A program made the translations under genes and the position numbers. From Peribolospora baueri (taxonomy: Eukaryota; Basidiomycota; Peribolosporomycetes; Peribolosporales; Peribolosporaceae), in contig JAMDHS010000057.1 of assembly GCA_029717555.1 (NCBI GenBank), positions 1-64,000 of the forward strand: a DNA stretch of 64,000 nt. The letters are read 5' to 3'. Shown piece by piece: positions 45,607-55,913 of the stretch. The first letter of the stretch is position 1; each line of letters begins with the position of its first letter. The notes under the pieces are model-generated. The model did not search any database, was not told the DNA's origin, and was given only the letters and a program-made list of their open reading frames with translations.

Positions 45607-48136
45607 TCAAAACCTCCTCGGAGCCTTCTTGAACACGTCCAACGCGCTCGGCTCTTGCTCCACCCCACCGCGCGCCTCGAGTTCGCGTTCCCGCTTCCTG
45701 CGCTCCCTCTGTTTCGCCAGCTTTTCCCGGATGGCCACCTGCGTTTTTGGTGCGATGGAGTGAAAGAAACGGGCGTAGTAGACGGAGGCAGCGATCCGAA
45801 TTCACATTATCAGCTCAAGCGCCAGCCATGTCACATCCTGACGGAGGTGGGTGAACGATTCGGAAAGAGTCCAGAACTTAGTGCTCACCGTGGTGGGATC
45901 GATGACGTTCTTCTTCTTCTTCTTCAAGAACCTCTTCATGCTCTTGTTCTTGCCCCTCATCTTCTTCGTCTCCCTCTCGTCGCCCCTCGCCGGCGCCCGC
46001 GACCTCTCCATCTCTGCTCTCTCTGCTTGCTCTTGAAGGCTCCCCTCGCCCTCTCCCTGTGCACCGTCGTCGTCCATTTTCCCATCTGCGCGAAGCCGCT
46101 CGATGCGAGACATACGCGCATACGGCTTCGAGGCCATCGATGCGCGATGGGAAGCTTGAGACGTTTGGTCGACGAGGTTCGTGGAGTCGTGACGCGACAG
46201 TGCGCCCAGAGTGTCCGGATCGAGGGTGATCATATCCGGTTGGATCTGCAAAAGATAGCGAAACGAGGGCGAACACGGTTGATCGACGAGCCAGGGAAAA
46301 TGGGCACCGAACACAGCCAGCGCTCAGGAGAGACATGTCCGACATGGAAGCACACGCACCTTGTCCAACAACATCCTGACCTCCCTCTCCCTCCGCTGGT
46401 TCCTCGTCTCATACGGGTCCGCCTCCGCGCTGTCAAAGTTGGGCTCTCCGGCGCCCGGAACGAGCATAGACGTAAAGCCTTCGTTGTGCCCGACGCCGAG
46501 GACGTCCTCGAATGGGCAGAAGGCCATTGAGTGAGCCGGTGTGCCTGGTAAATTGAGAGTGAGATACGGTCCAGGAGGCGCCCCAGTCGTGGAAACGTGG
46601 GTAGGTTTCTTGGCGTAGATCTGACGGACCAGGAGAAGGTTCGTTTGGGGTGCCGTCAGAAAGGATTCGTCTTCGACGGCGTCGTCGTCCCACGACAGAG
46701 AACGGGATTTCCGTTACTCACCGAAACATGATTGCCCCATCCGACGCCTAAGAGTCCTCTCTGACTGTACGCGATCTCCTTAGCCGGTCTCCTGGTCACC
46801 CACTCTCTCACAGCACCCTTGCCCAACATCCTCACATCCCACACCTTTATCGCCCCGTCCAATCCCGATGTTGCCATCGTCCGTCCTCCCGAACTCGGGT
46901 CGACAGCGACTGAGCTAACGGGACCATGGTGAGCGAGCAGCTTAAGCGCTGGAGTGGACAGGTTCGGCGTCCAGAGCGTGACGGTGCCGTTAGCGTGACC
47001 TAGATGTATGACAGCGGTATGTGGATTTTGCGTCATCACGTCGCAGCTTCCTAGTCCTGTTCGATGGGTCGAGATGAGTGTGCCCGTCGACGTGTCTTGA
47101 TATTTTAGGTGGCCGGAATTGCCCTAGGAGCAGAATTAGGTCGACGCCCACGGCAAGTGAATCAGCGAGCCCTGTGCGATCGTCTACATGCAGCAATATC
47201 ACTCACCACAGTTGCGAGCAAGAAGTGATATGGTAAGAACTGCATTCGGTTGACCTCGTTGTGCTTCTTGAGCTGGTGTACCTCCAGACCGTTCTCATCG
47301 TAGATGTAGACGTATTTCTTCTGCGCCACTGCGAAAAAGGATTGATTATGCAGCCACCTAGAAAAAACAGAAACAAAGATATAATTTAGTGTCGAGAGAA
47401 TGAAGTGCACATTCCCCTGAAGCATCTTAGGTGGCATGAAAAGGTCCGCCTGACTCACTTGACGTCTCGCACCGTCTCGCGAACATGAAATTCGGTCAAC
47501 AGCTTGCCTGCCTGCCAGTCAAAAGCGGCAATGTGACCCTTACGACCGGCAATGGCGAGATATCTGAGCATGGAAGAAGACAGGCAAAGAAGAACATCAG
47601 ACATGGCCAGCTCATTCAGCTGAACAGTGACAGTATGAGCATATAAGACAACACCTCGCTCACCGTCCATTGCGCGTGTAATCGGCCTCATAAGGGCCAA
47701 GCCCTGTTGGTCCCCCGAGTCGTAGCTCAAACCCCTTCTTCGCGGCCTCCACACCAACATTTTCCTTTAATTCGTCTTGGGTGAGCTTGAACGTCCTCTC
47801 TAACTCGCCCTCCGCTTCCACCACACCCGCATCCTCCATCTCCACGAGATACTCGTTCGTCAGGGCCGCATGCTCCTTCGCTCTGACGGCATCCAGGTGC
47901 ACCTTACCCAACCTGGCTCTGAGTTTCTTGTCCTTGACGCGAGAGTGGTCCTTGGGCGGTCGAAGCACGTTGCCGGTCCGGTCGTGGGTAATGTTGGTTT
48001 GCTGCAGCGAGACCGGGATGCGCGTTGTCGACGCTATCGAATCGGCCTGGCGCTCCATCTCAGTGTCCAAGGCGTTTGTGGCCTTCGCCTTTCCCCTAGC
48101 CTTTGCGCTCTTCTTGCTCTGTTTCTGGTCTGACAT
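45607..48136 (-). CDS. UTP7: U3 snoRNP / SSU processome WD-repeat protein Utp7 (WDR46/BING4)
   Basis: Needed for 18S rRNA processing in the nucleolus. Seven exons: 48136-47664, 47563-47459, 47357-47207, 47123-46722, 46620-46360, 46245-45889, 45738-45607; 626 residues in phase. Basic N-terminus ([14 protein letters not shown]), then the family stretch [86 protein letters not shown], then [27 protein letters not shown] and the BING4 C-terminal [29 protein letters not shown]. The tail has a Lys run (KKKKK) and ends [12 protein letters not shown]. Longer than yeast Utp7 (554), near human WDR46 (610). It is divergent from RRP36 across 179 nt. Confidence 0.96.
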
Positions 48137-48315
48137 GGCGGACAAAGAAAAGACGGACGGGAGACGTGGAGTACGAGAAGGTCGGTCGGGCCCATATTTC
48201 AACTCAGTATAGCCTTCGAGATGCCGCAGCTTTTTGTGTGGCTGCGGATGGGGTGCCGGCAGCGATCACTCAACCATCTTTAACTCACCACCACCTCGAC
48301 CTGGATTTTCTGAAT
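48137..48315. promoter_or_regulatory. 179-bp bidirectional promoter of UTP7 and RRP36
   Basis: The whole distance between the two start codons. Both products are small-subunit rRNA processing factors, so shared regulation is likely. No perfect PAC (GCGATGAG) or RRPE motif was found by eye. Confidence 0.65.
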
Positions 48316-49982
48316 ATGCCGGGAGCTCGAAAGTTCGTCCAAGAACCGTTCTCTGATGACTCTGACGTCGATTCAGATGGAAAGGGCTCCTCCGTCTTGG
48401 ATCCAGAGTTGGACGGTGGACGATCGGACTCCGGGGACTCAGAGATCGGAGACGGGGCTTCAGAGGCGACATCGAGTTCCAATGAAGGGGAAGGAGTGGC
48501 TCAATATATCGGAGAGGACGATCTCAGCGACGGAGGGTCAGGAGAGGCGGAGAACTACGACGAGGACGAAGAGGCAGAGTTGAAGCGGATGCAGAAGGGT
48601 GAGTGAATAGAGCGTGACCTCCTTCAGACGCATCATTCTCTCTTCAACGCAACTTCCTTCTCGCTAATTTCAGTATTGCATCCTTTGTAGACCTCTCCTC
48701 TCTTCCATTTTCTTCCTTAGCCAAGGCACAGTCCTCCCTCTCCAAAGGCAAGGGCAAGGGAAGAGTCCTCGATTCAGACGGCTCGGACGACTCTGAGGAG
48801 GAGTATACGGATGTAAGCGATCTCCAAGACGAGGAGGAAGACGAGTTCGAAGCCGACCGACAGGCCAAATTGGCAGAAGTAAAAGCTCGTCTGGCCGAGA
48901 TCCGAGACGCCAAAGGCGGCGGGAATCGCACCCGACGGGGTTCGGAACCCGAAGGAAGAGCGGAGGACGGAATTCACAAAGAGGTCCAAGAGAAGGGAGA
49001 GAAGGGCGATGGACGCGAGAAGAAGAGACGAGCGAGCAAGAACGCGTGGGTCCATCCTTCACGCTACACAGGCTTCTGGTGGTTTTAATCTCTTTTCCTA
49101 CTGATGTCACTGACTCTTTCCTCTACACCTCTCTACTCCTCCCTTTCATGACCAACCGATAGCCCTATCCAACTGCCGGCCAAGAAGCCCGTCAGTCGAA
49201 AACGAAAGATCGTCGATATTCCAGCCTCTACGGTCCGGGATCCTCGGTTTTCGTCTCTCTCCGGCAAGTTTTCTGAAGAACAGTTCCACAAGCGCTACGC
49301 CTCCGTACTTCCTGAAATGCTTCGATCGGAGCTGGACAGTCTGAAGAAGACGCATGCCAGGCTCAAGCATCTCGAGAAGAATGGGATGAGGGGTGCGAAG
49401 GAGGAGAGAGAAAAGGTGGAGGCTGCTCTGAGGAGGGCGGAGAGCAAAGAGAATGCCCGGAAGTCGAAGCAGATAGAAGAGGAGGTCAAGGAAAAGTTGA
49501 AGGCGGAGGAGTTGAAGAAGAGGAAGGAAGGCAAGAAGGCCTTTTGGCTCAAGAAATGTGAGTGCGCTCGCATCGCTCAGGTAGAGGGATATCATCTCAA
49601 TGCGGGCACGTCTGCTCGTCCTCCACTATTGAGCGGTGTTCGCTGACCTCTTTCATCTTACTAAAAAACAGCCGACATCCGCCAAGCCGTTCTACGGGAC
49701 AAGTTCGACCGTCTTTCAGGCGCCGCTGCCTCTACCTCTGCGTCTACCGACACCGGCGAGCAGCAACAACCGAAAGGCGACCCGAAAGCGCTGCGGAAGG
49801 CGATCGAGCGACGAAGGAAGAAGAATTCGCAAAAGGAGAGAAGGGGAATGCCTACCGTTCCCGGCGACGGGGGAACTGGCGGTGGCGGGCCGAGGCCAAA
49901 GCGCTTTTCTGGACAAGACGGGGCAAGTGGCCTCAAAGCGGGTGCCGGTGGTGGGAAGAGGAAGCGTGGCAGGAGGGGATGA
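48316..49982 (+). CDS. RRP36: rRNA biogenesis protein Rrp36
   Basis: SSU processome component required for early cleavages of pre-rRNA. Four exons: 48316-48598, 48721-49045, 49163-49557, 49672-49982; 437 residues in phase. The N-terminal 200 residues are strongly acidic (SDDSDVDSDGKGS, DEDEEAELKRM, DSDGSDDSEEE), as expected for nucleolar proteins. The conserved Rrp36 domain follows: RDPRFSSLSGKFSEEQFHKRYASVLPEM, a long Lys/Glu helix, GKKAFWLKKSDIRQAVLRDKFDRL, KALRKAIERRRKKNSQKERRGMP, and a basic Gly-rich tail ending GRRG. Yeast Rrp36 is 300 residues; the extra length is the acidic N-terminus. Confidence 0.95.
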
Positions 49983-50410
49983 TGGCCTCGGAAATCCAAA
50001 CGGGACATTAAGCAGCCCCAGCGAGTTTGTCCGTGACACGAACACGAATGGAGTCGGCAAGCACGAACGGCGAGGCCGGACATACTGGGCCCGACGGGTC
50101 TCGCTCTTGCCGAGTGGGTATTCTAGAAAAACGACCAAGGAGCCTCTCCTACCATGCCGAATCCACCGTGTCTTCAAAGCTGTCCGACCATAAAGCTCGA
50201 GTCCTTGCAGCGCCTCACCTTATCCTCCACTTCCCCTACACCCGCCGATCAAAACCAAGCATCCCACGTCACAACGCCGGCGCCCCACCTCTCTGCAGCG
50301 CTATAGTCGACCTCGGAATGCGAAGGCAATGACAGATTCGGGCTATGGTATGAGGGCGCCTGGTAGCGTGGCTCTGATTCGAGGCAGCGGGTGCAGGGGG
50401 AGAGGTTGCT

Positions 50411-51207
50411 ATGGTCGTGGACGAAGTGAATGAAGGAGATAAACATCGAAGAGTCAAAGTATGCGTCATCAGTTCGACGTGCCGCTTCCATGACGACGAA
50501 GAAAGGAGACGAAAAAGCCGGGAGCAAAGAGGTGGGTAGGCCGACCGTCCGCTCACCTCTTAGCTTTCCAGGCATGATCCCAGATCGATTGCCTTTCGAA
50601 AGGTCCTTCTAGGAGGCTGTTGGGAAGATGGGAGGAGACAGACGTCGACGACGCTTGCCTTACACCCGTTCGCTCGTTTCCTCCATTCTCATCTTGACTC
50701 CAGCCGGCGTCCGGCGCTTCCCGACCTTTCTTCTCGCCTTCGGTCAAAGAAAATCCGGACTCCTTTGTCCTTCTCCCTTCCGACTCGGATAGTGAGTTGC
50801 CTGAAGATCTCCAGAAATATTGGGAGAGAAAGTTGAAGCTGAAAGGACCGCTTTCTCCGGGAGAGAAGGGCGACGAAGCGCAACGGCGGCTACTTTTGAA
50901 TGAGAATGAGGAGGTCATGTCGAGCGAATCGTCAGAAGGTGAGGAAGGCGAAAAGGCTGGAGGGCTCTTCCGCTAAAATGCCTCGGTGCACTGAAAATGA
51001 GTGGAAGACGGGTAGCGTGGACCCGAGGCGAGTAGCAGCTGGGCGGGAAGGAGGACTTTGGGTGAAGATGCCGATGTGAGTCCGTCGCCAGGAGTCGCAA
51101 ACCGAAAGCCTCTGCGCTCGCAGGAAGTGTATGGGGTGCTGTGAAGGACGAGCAGGTAGAAAACATGCGATTCACCAGCAAGGGCAACGAGGGAGGACTT
51201 GTTCGAG
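50411..51207 (+). CDS. Unresolved multi-exon gene or gene fragment, unknown function
   Basis: Several pieces look coding on the plus strand. A block ending at 50938 reads ENPDSFVLLPSDSDSELPED and LQKYWERKLKLKGP, finishing MSSESSE. It splices in phase (gtgagg donor, cag acceptor) to 51124-51207, GSVWGAVKDEQVENMRFTSKG, ending at a gtgcg donor. Upstream blocks 50411-50531 (MVVDEVNEGDKHRRVKV..) and 50572-50602 (MIPDRLPFER) also splice to each other in phase, but their link to the 50938 block leaves the phase wrong by one, so an exon or border is missing. No downstream exon was found. No family recognised. Either an incomplete model, or a gene whose 3' part was lost where the gene-poor stretch begins. 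Confidence 0.35.
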
Positions 51208-51772
51208 GTGCGTCCTTATCTGCTCAGCAACGCACGGTACGCTATGAAGAGACGAGCGCTGGTATAAGAAGCGCAGTGACATGAATGGGCGGCCGCCGCG
51301 GACTTTGACGAGCATGTCAATCAGCATGTCCGTCGCACCATCGATCTTAGCGGTGGTCGTCATTAGAGGTCGGGCAAGAATTGCTACCGGTCGTGTGCGA
51401 TGACGGAATGGACATGGTCTGATGATGCCACGAGTTCTCCGCGCTCCTAACGTACGCAAAAATGTGTTCCTCAGCTGCCCTCCTCCTAGCCATGGTGCGA
51501 ACGCTACAAGGACCACAAAGGCAGCCTCACGCCCCTTCGAGAAAGCATGTCGCGACAAACAGAGGGAAATGAGGCGCTCGACGCCCACATGCGCGATTGC
51601 AAAGAGTGGTATACGCAAGTCGACGAGCTCTTGCGCAAGCGCCTTCCACCGACACTTGCACGATAGTATAATCCTGTGAGCCACCGCTTTCCACGTCTTC
51701 TCCATTCGACCTCGCGAGGTTGCCATCGCGCACTTATGCTTATGCTCGCTGCTATACTGTACTCAGGACGTC
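51208..51772. other. Gene-poor stretch
   Basis: Open frames on both strands, none with family or splice support. A plus-strand block near 51545-51660 (ALDAHMRDCKEWYTQVDELL) has coding-like composition and may be an upstream exon of the ORF at 51773. Confidence 0.4.
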
Positions 51773-52309
51773 ATGACCAGCTTTGAGTCATCCCTCGGAC
51801 ATGAGGTCAGCTATGAAGTGGCAACCCTATTGGAAACAGAGCTGGAAGGACGCGCCGAGGCTATGACGGAGCACATTTCTCCCCGCTGGCGCTGCCGCGC
51901 CGTCCTCGCCCAACGGATACAGCAAGTCATTGTCGCATCTGGGAAGGATTGCGCAGACTTTTACACGACCGCTTTCCAGCTTGGGAAACTGTTCGATCTC
52001 GAGATGCACAGGCGTCACGATACAGAGCTTTCCTGTAGGTACTGGGCAGCTCGCGTTCAGCGAGTCAAGGACGGCAAAAAGCATGCTAGATCAGTGGCCA
52101 CGACGAATTGCCAAAGAGCGCTCTTGGGTGCCTGCTCGCGGGTCACCAATTTCATGCTAGCTCCATCCGGCATACCACAGCTTGAAACCCACTTCAACAA
52201 GCTCACAGTCCGCGATCTCCTCAGTGACTTCACGGCACCCGGGACCAAGCTCAATGACGAATGGATGGTAGCGTTCAACTCCACACCCACAAAGGCTCGG
52301 CGGTGGTAG
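51773..52309 (+). CDS. Orphan ORF, 178 codons
   Basis: Open from MTSFESSLGHEV to TPTKARRW. The residues look protein-like ([64 protein letters not shown]), with regular helical spacing and ordinary amino-acid use, unlike the repeat-driven frames elsewhere. No family recognised. It is less GC-biased than the conserved genes around it. It could be a lineage-specific gene or part of a decayed one; the next 230 nt in another frame (AALFRAEHVAQWKAMDSK, then three AMEAEEDN-type repeats) could be a further exon. Confidence 0.35.
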   Translation: MTSFESSLGHEVSYEVATLLETELEGRAEAMTEHISPRWRCRAVLAQRIQQVIVASGKDCADFYTTAFQLGKLFDLEMHRRHDTELSCRYWAARVQRVKDGKKHARSVATTNCQRALLGACSRVTNFMLAPSGIPQLETHFNKLTVRDLLSDFTAPGTKLNDEWMVAFNSTPTKARRW

Positions 52310-52605
52310 GCGAACTACTACCATCATGCTTCCCCTCGTCTGTCTCCAACGCCAATGTGCTCCTCGCAGCTCTCTTCCGAGCGGAGCATGTGGCACAATG
52401 GAAAGCGATGGATAGCAAACTTGACGAACTTCTCCAGAACGCAGAGAACCGGTTGGGAAGATGGGATGACGCTGCCCTGGAGGCCGAAAAGGACAACGCT
52501 GCCATGGAGGCTGAAGAGGACAACGCTGCCCAAGAGACCGAAGAAGGCCCCCGCCTCAGGCTTTCGTACTGGGCTGGGTGGGGGGTGGAATGTTCCACGG
52601 TAAGC

Positions 52606-52815
52606 ATTGTAGATATTCCACTCCACGCTTCCCCCGGCAGCGCAATATTCCATGGCAGTGCAATATTCCACTCCCCACTTCCCCCGGCAGTGCAATATTC
52701 CACTTCCCGCCTCCCGCGGTAGTGCAATATTCCACTTCTCGCCACCGCAATATTCCACGCTCCCCCCGGCAGCGCAATATTCCACACTCCCCGCTCCAGT
52801 GCAACATTCCACGCT
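52606..52815. repeat. Minisatellite built on GCAATATTCCAC
   Basis: Eight copies of a (G)CAATATTCCAC core, near 52612, 52640, 52658, 52691, 52722, 52746, 52774 and 52799, spaced 18-33 nt apart and often joined by CCCCCGGCAG or CTCCC. The AATATT centre is a palindrome. All three minus-strand frames stay open across it, which is repeat translation rather than evidence of genes. Confidence 0.85.
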
Positions 52816-52951
52816 CGCAGAAGGAAAGGAGGACACGGTAGAGTCTTCGAATGCGAGCGGACGAAGGCCCGGTCCGGTCAGTACTGTTCCACCACTCTTC
52901 GTAAAACGGTCTCCTCCGGAAAAGGGGCCTCACGAGGTTCGGAGGACGATT

Positions 52952-53320
52952 TCACGGCGAAAAAATAATCGGAAAATCTAGAAAATCAATTAAGAAAACT
53001 ATCATCTCGTCGACGGCCTGACGAATTAGGACCGAGGCGAGCGTGAGGCGTCCTTTGGCGTTAAGGAAATTGGCCCACGTCTTTTCACCCTCCCTCTTGT
53101 CGAGGAAGACGTTCTCGGTCCAGAAGTATTTCCGGTCGCGGACCTGCGCCATCCATTCGTCACCGTGCTTGGCGGTTAGGTCGAAGATGCCGTCCCAAGC
53201 AGCATCAATAGCCTCAGCGTTGGACCTGAACTCAAACGCCCGCAAGAAGTAGGACAGCCCTCTCAGCCGATATAAAACCGATACAAAACGGTACTCGTGG
53301 GTGGCGCTCCACATAAGCAT
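52952..53320 (-). CDS. Orphan ORF, 122 codons
   Basis: Minus-strand frame starting MLMWSATHEYRF, with EAIDAAWDGIFDLTAKHGDEWMAQV, EGEKTWANFLNAKGRLTLASVL and a hydrophobic end VDEMIVFLIDFLDFPIIF. The composition is protein-like and the hydrophobic tail could be a membrane anchor. No family, no splice partner and no promoter signal were found, and it lies in the gene-poor stretch, so it may be a remnant. Confidence 0.25.
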   Translation of the reverse strand: MLMWSATHEYRFVSVLYRLRGLSYFLRAFEFRSNAEAIDAAWDGIFDLTAKHGDEWMAQVRDRKYFWTENVFLDKREGEKTWANFLNAKGRLTLASVLIRQAVDEMIVFLIDFLDFPIIFSP

Positions 53321-54331
53321 GTGTCACACCCCTGCCTGGAAGGCCGGCATTCTGGTGTTACAGGTGTGCTACACTTGGACATTAGAGCCGTACACACAGT
53401 AGAAAGCCGCCGCTGTCTCTCCCAATGCTCAACAAGCAGCATCGTCAACCCAGTCACTGAGGACGCGTAGGTGCGCCAGCCAAGGCTTGCAGGGCGCAGT
53501 CTTTCCGTCTCGACAACGGAGCGATTCTGGACGGCTTGTTCTCTCATATGACGGGGCCCAAGTCAATCAGGCCAAAGCTGCCAACTGCAACGACGACCAA
53601 CCCAACTCTGCTTCCCCAGGTCTGGCATTTGGCCTTAACAAGTACGACCCGGACGGTCCAGCTCCCAGCACCATCGAGAGCAGCGTCGCGTGCCATTATT
53701 CTGTTGTCGGACTCCCAGCTACCCAAGACCGGGCCGGGTGGTGGTTTATCGCAAGCAGGGCGACCCTCAGGTCAATGTCTGTCTCTCGTGCCACAATCCC
53801 GACGAGTCAATCACAGGCGACTCCGTATAATCGGCCCTACGTGAGGGCGGAGCTCAAGTCGGCAGCCTCCCGAGTGGACGACGCGCGAGGAGGGCGCGCC
53901 GGACAAAAACGGTCAGCAGGCCAACGAGACCGACTTGCCTACTTAGAGCCAGGCAGGTCCTTCGGGTACGATGGGAGGTCGTTTCGCCGAGCTCGTTGAG
54001 TGTGGCCCTCACGCGAGTCGACGAAAGGCCCGGGTCGGGCCGTAATCGGCGCCGGAGGCCGGACGATGATTGATAAGATGCACACGTTCCAACGTGCGTC
54101 GCTGTCTCTAGATATTCCTACATGGGGCAGACGAGGTGAAGGGATGCAGGAAGGGATGCAGAAGGAAAGGTTGGAGAAAGGCTTCTTGGCCGTGATTACG
54201 GTCGGTTCGATCGGCCTATGGCGGACGTAAGAACGTCGGGATTCGCGAGGCCGGGGAGGCGAGAACGGTGGAGGTGTTTTCGTGAGCAACGCCGAGGAAA
54301 CGACTGGAGAGAGCGGCAAGCGAGGAGCAGC
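53321..54331. other. Gene-poor stretch
   Basis: A 170-codon plus-strand frame (53487-53999) reads like a possible extracellular protein in part (AANCNDDQPNSASPGLAFGL) but has no signal peptide, motif or splice evidence. No gene called. Confidence 0.4.
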
Positions 54332-54635
54332 TCAGTGGTGGTCCTCGTCGTGACCGTGGCCGTGGCCGTGGCCTTCCCATGGGTGACGCCAGCCCTGGTA
54401 CGTTAGTCGCGAGAGAAGAAGTCAATTAGACACAAGCAATCGGCCTATTACTCGCAAACTCTTCCTCGTCTCCAAGGTTATCCAAACGCCATCCAGACGC
54501 ACTCACCAGAAGCACAGGCCCGTCCTGCCTAGCTCGGTAAAAGATGAAGAACCACATCGTGGCCCCGAGAAGCTTGGCGCCCCAGCGGTGTCCGAGCGAG
54601 GGCGGGTGCGGGTGGAATCCTGCGCTGCCGGCCAT
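54332..54635 (-). CDS. Complex I small subunit, NDUFB2/AGGG-like
   Basis: Two exons (54635-54507, 54394-54332) join in phase to 63 residues: MAGSAGFHPHPPSLGHRWG, one membrane helix AKLLGATMWFFIFYRARQDG, PVLLGWRHPWEGHG and a His/Asp tail (HGHGHDEDHH). The short N-terminal matrix part, single helix with WFFIFYR, and GWRHPWEGH match the fungal NDUFB2-type accessory subunit of respiratory complex I in the mitochondrial inner membrane. The His-rich end could bind metal, but such tails are common in this family. The start was chosen because the ATG gives the expected MAG N-terminus. Divergent from the EMI1-type gene, 294 nt apart. Confidence 0.82.
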
Positions 54636-54929
54636 GGATGAATTCAATCCGGAGGGTGAGGTTGGAGAGGAGCGGGGGCTTTGTGAGCCTGCTTGTGAGC
54701 GAGACCGTCGAGGACAGACGAGGAAGGTAAAGATTGGATGGGCAGAGATCTCTCTCTGAGCGACGCGAGAGACCGCCAGTCGGGATTCCACCTGGACGGT
54801 CCGACGACGATCCGACCCGCGGCCGTGGGAGAAGGCCGCAGCACAGCACGTGATCTCCTGATCCCCCGACCACCTTCGTGAACATGCCAATTCGCGGCCG
54901 ACTCTTTGAGTCCACCGAAGGGACGACGA

Positions 54930-55690
54930 ATGGCACTCCAAGGTGGACGAAAGTTTGAGGACATCGTCAGGGAGGAGGAGGTGCGTTGCTCAAAGCTTTC
55001 TGGCCTTCAGGGAAGCGAAGGGCAGACTCGGCTTGTAGATCTCGGCGGGACCATGTAACTTACATTCGTCTCTGAAATCTCCCTTACCCCATTCTCGTCT
55101 GATGGACGACGATGACGAACGGACGGTCCGGTCGTGTTCAGGTCATCCAAGGGGCGGCGATGCCGTTGGCAGAGGTGCCAACTTGCATGAAGCTCTTTGA
55201 CGCTCTGTTGTCCTGCTATGGTGGGGATCAGCCCGTTGTCGAACGGGCTGCAGGGCGTGCATGCTGGATGCCCAGCCGTCAGCTGACCTTCCCCCTCGCC
55301 CTCCTCCTCCTCCTTTCAGCCCTGATCCCCCAAACTACGTCGATCTATCGCTACGGTACCTTCCGCGACTGTTCTTCCAAAATGGATGACTTTAAGTACT
55401 GCCTCTCTCTCAAGGCCGAGTCCGATGAGGAGCGAAAACGACTCTGGATACGCAGGCGTGCTGAGCAGATGGCCAGGAAGAGGCTGGAGGGTAGCTCGGA
55501 GGACGTGTGGGAGATGCGGAGGTGAGTCGCCCAGTGGGTGAGGTCGGGGCGATGGCAGCGCAGTCGGCCTGGAGCCTGCCTTCCTTGGCGTCATGGCTGC
55601 CACTGGACCCTGACGATGGTCTCCTTGGTCCCCTTGGCGTCGTCGCACCTTTCCAGAGATCCACTCATCTCCCAACCGCCTGGAAGCTAG
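54930..55690 (+). CDS. Twin CX9C protein of the EMI1/DUF3128 family
   Basis: Four exons (54930-54980, 55142-55220, 55320-55521, 55657-55690) join in phase to 121 residues. The fold is a coiled-coil-helix pair with two exact CX9C motifs: Cys32-Cys42 (CMKLFDALLSC) and Cys61-Cys71 (CSSKMDDFKYC), bridged by QTTSIYRYGTFRD, the signature of the Emi1/DUF3128 group. Twin CX9C proteins enter the mitochondrial intermembrane space by the Mia40 relay. Yeast Emi1 is linked to sporulation and mitochondrial function. The C-terminal third is a charged helix (ERKRLWIRRRAEQMARKRLE). The neighbouring divergent gene encodes another mitochondrial protein. Confidence 0.9.
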
Positions 55691-55913
55691 ACCAAGATGT
55701 GGAAGCCGCACGCATATTAAACGTCCAGACCTCATGATCGTGCGGCTAACGTGCAATGGAAAGAGTCCAGAGCGGTTGGCTGGCTAGAAGTACATGATGC
55801 ACGGAGCAAACGACGATCCCCTTTGGAAACCGAGGAAGTGAAAGGGAAAGAAAGAAAGAAAAAAAAACAAACAAACAAACTAAAAAAAACTAAAAAACTG
55901 CGCGACGCCATCC

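Noticed and set aside
45574-46530. 318-codon plus-strand ORF antisense to UTP7
   Set aside because: Crosses UTP7 introns without change; no motif.
52606-52815. CRISPR-like array
   Set aside because: Repeat core only about 12 nt with uneven spacers in a eukaryotic genome; no Cas genes.
52275-52933. Overlapping minus-strand ORFs of 125-170 codons
   Set aside because: All three frames are open because the AATATTCCAC array lacks stops on that strand; not gene evidence.
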